Shown: positions 22,015 to 22,370 of the stretch, piece after piece
Layout of the letters: each line of letters begins with the position of its first letter
Position numbering within the stretch: position 1 is the stretch's first letter
Origin: Pararhizobium sp. YC-54
GTDB lineage: Bacteria > Pseudomonadota > Alphaproteobacteria > Rhizobiales > Rhizobiaceae
Length of the DNA: 22,370 nt
Direction of reading: 5' to 3'
Assembly: GCF_025847205.1 (NCBI RefSeq)
Contig: NZ_JAOYTH010000029.1
Location: 1 to 22,370, forward strand
Notes under the pieces: generated by a model
The model's input: the letters and a program-made list of their open reading frames with translations, nothing else
Told to the model about the DNA's origin: nothing
Database searches by the model: none
Position numbers and translations under genes: made by a program

Positions 22015-22257
22015 TCATAGTGTTCGAGCACCGCGAGCACGTTCTGCTGCCAATAGGCGAACATGCACAATGAGGCGCGACATACGTCGGGAAATTTCAT
22101 AGTCGATCACGGAGGACTTTATTCGTCCCTTCAGGGATGCAAGTTCGGCTGTTTTTGGGTTGCACTGCAACGTCCACAAAATGAGATCGGTGGCCTGCAG
22201 CCCCGCATTATCTTTTGAGGAAGGCATCTCGAACTTCGCAAGCTCATAATCCGCTAG
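22015..22257 (-). pseudogene. 3' fragment of an unidentified gene (DUF3800-like end), cut by the IS5-family element
   Basis: The minus strand stays open from the IS edge near 22257 to TGA at 22015: LADYELAKFEMPSSKDNAGL, QATDLILWTLQCNPKTAE, then a basic helical tail. SKDNxGLQATDLILW resembles the conserved end of DUF3800 (RNase H-like) proteins, but the match is short. The 5' part is missing at the IS boundary, so the element probably interrupted the gene. Confidence 0.4.
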
Positions 22258-22370
22258 GCTGTAGTGACGAATTAATCATTTGATCCAAAGCATGATGCTT
22301 GCGAGCTTGATGAAGCCAAGGAAGTTTTGGGCGAGCTTGTCGTAGCGAGTTGCGATGCGACGCCATTGTT
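22258..22370 (-). mobile_element. IS5-family element, 3' end with transposase C-terminus (partial)
   Basis: On the minus strand, 22276-22368 encode WRRIATRYDKLAQNFLGFIK followed by LASIMLWIK and a TGA stop at 22276-22278. RRxATRYDKLAxNFL is the C-terminal signature of IS5-family DDE transposases. The element outer edge is probably near 22258, where CTAG (22254-22257), a typical IS5 target type, adjoins GCTGTAGTGACG. The remainder lies beyond the window. Confidence 0.75.

Noticed and set aside
21391..22100. Minus-strand frames of 138 and 176 residues
   Set aside because: They lie antisense to traI, the trbB fragment and the DUF1612 fragment, whose plus-strand motifs are recognisable.
1..22370. 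CRISPR array, tRNA or rRNA genes
   Set aside because: No regularly spaced direct repeats and no tRNA or rRNA-like sequence noticed while reading both strands.

Overview
The window is most likely part of a plasmid from an alphaproteobacterium of the Rhizobiales (Rhizobium/Agrobacterium/Sinorhizobium-like). The basis is a complete repABC replication and partition cassette on the minus strand (16974-20593), a divergent TraI-type acyl-homoserine-lactone synthase gene followed by a trbB fragment (the Ti-plasmid type of layout), and a DUF1612/RHE_PE00001-type protein common on rhizobial plasmids.

Layout. (1) 1-119 is the outer end of an IS21-family element. It sits directly against, and has probably beheaded, a gene (to 1542) encoding a LuxR-type HTH, an RNA polymerase alpha-CTD and a C-terminal hydrophobic segment. 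(2) 1682-4519 is a tightly overlapping three-gene minus-strand operon: XRE HTH-ASCH, PIN-GNAT-PUA/EVE-like, and an AdkA-like P-loop kinase. (3) 5070-7307 is a divergent two-gene operon: a GNAT-PUA-like paralogue of the PIN-GNAT protein but without PIN, followed by a protein of unknown family with two C-terminal membrane helices. These two operons are the best candidate for an undescribed RNA-directed toxin/antitoxin or defence system. (4) 7387-12080 holds a DUF1612 protein, a 780-residue tyrosine recombinase, a Phd/VapC toxin-antitoxin pair, and two closely related palindromes with 7-bp spacers that bracket the recombinase and the TA pair. (5) 12607-13692 is a class II Fic AMP-transferase. (6) 13762-16141 is a decayed stretch: two degenerate direct copies of an AraC-type regulator tail flank a remnant of a second repA and an intact PAS-GGDEF diguanylate cyclase. 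(7) 16264-16911 is a small alpha/beta hydrolase. (8) 16974-20593 is repC, an antisense ctRNA, repB and repA. (9) 20594-20946 is the shared repA/traI control region with two lux-box-like palindromes. (10) 20947-22370 is a decayed conjugation end: traI with a premature amber codon, a trbB fragment fused to a DUF1612 fragment, a further gene fragment, and the 3' end of an IS5-family transposase.

How the parts fit. Replication and partition look intact. The quorum-sensing/conjugation arm is broken at the amber codon in traI, and trbB is reduced to a stub, so autonomous conjugation from this locus is unlikely. Upkeep probably rests on RepAB partition plus addiction-type modules (Phd/VapC, possibly Fic and the PIN-GNAT operon). 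The many fragments and IS ends show repeated insertion and recombination. Functions come from motif recognition by eye; no database search was run.
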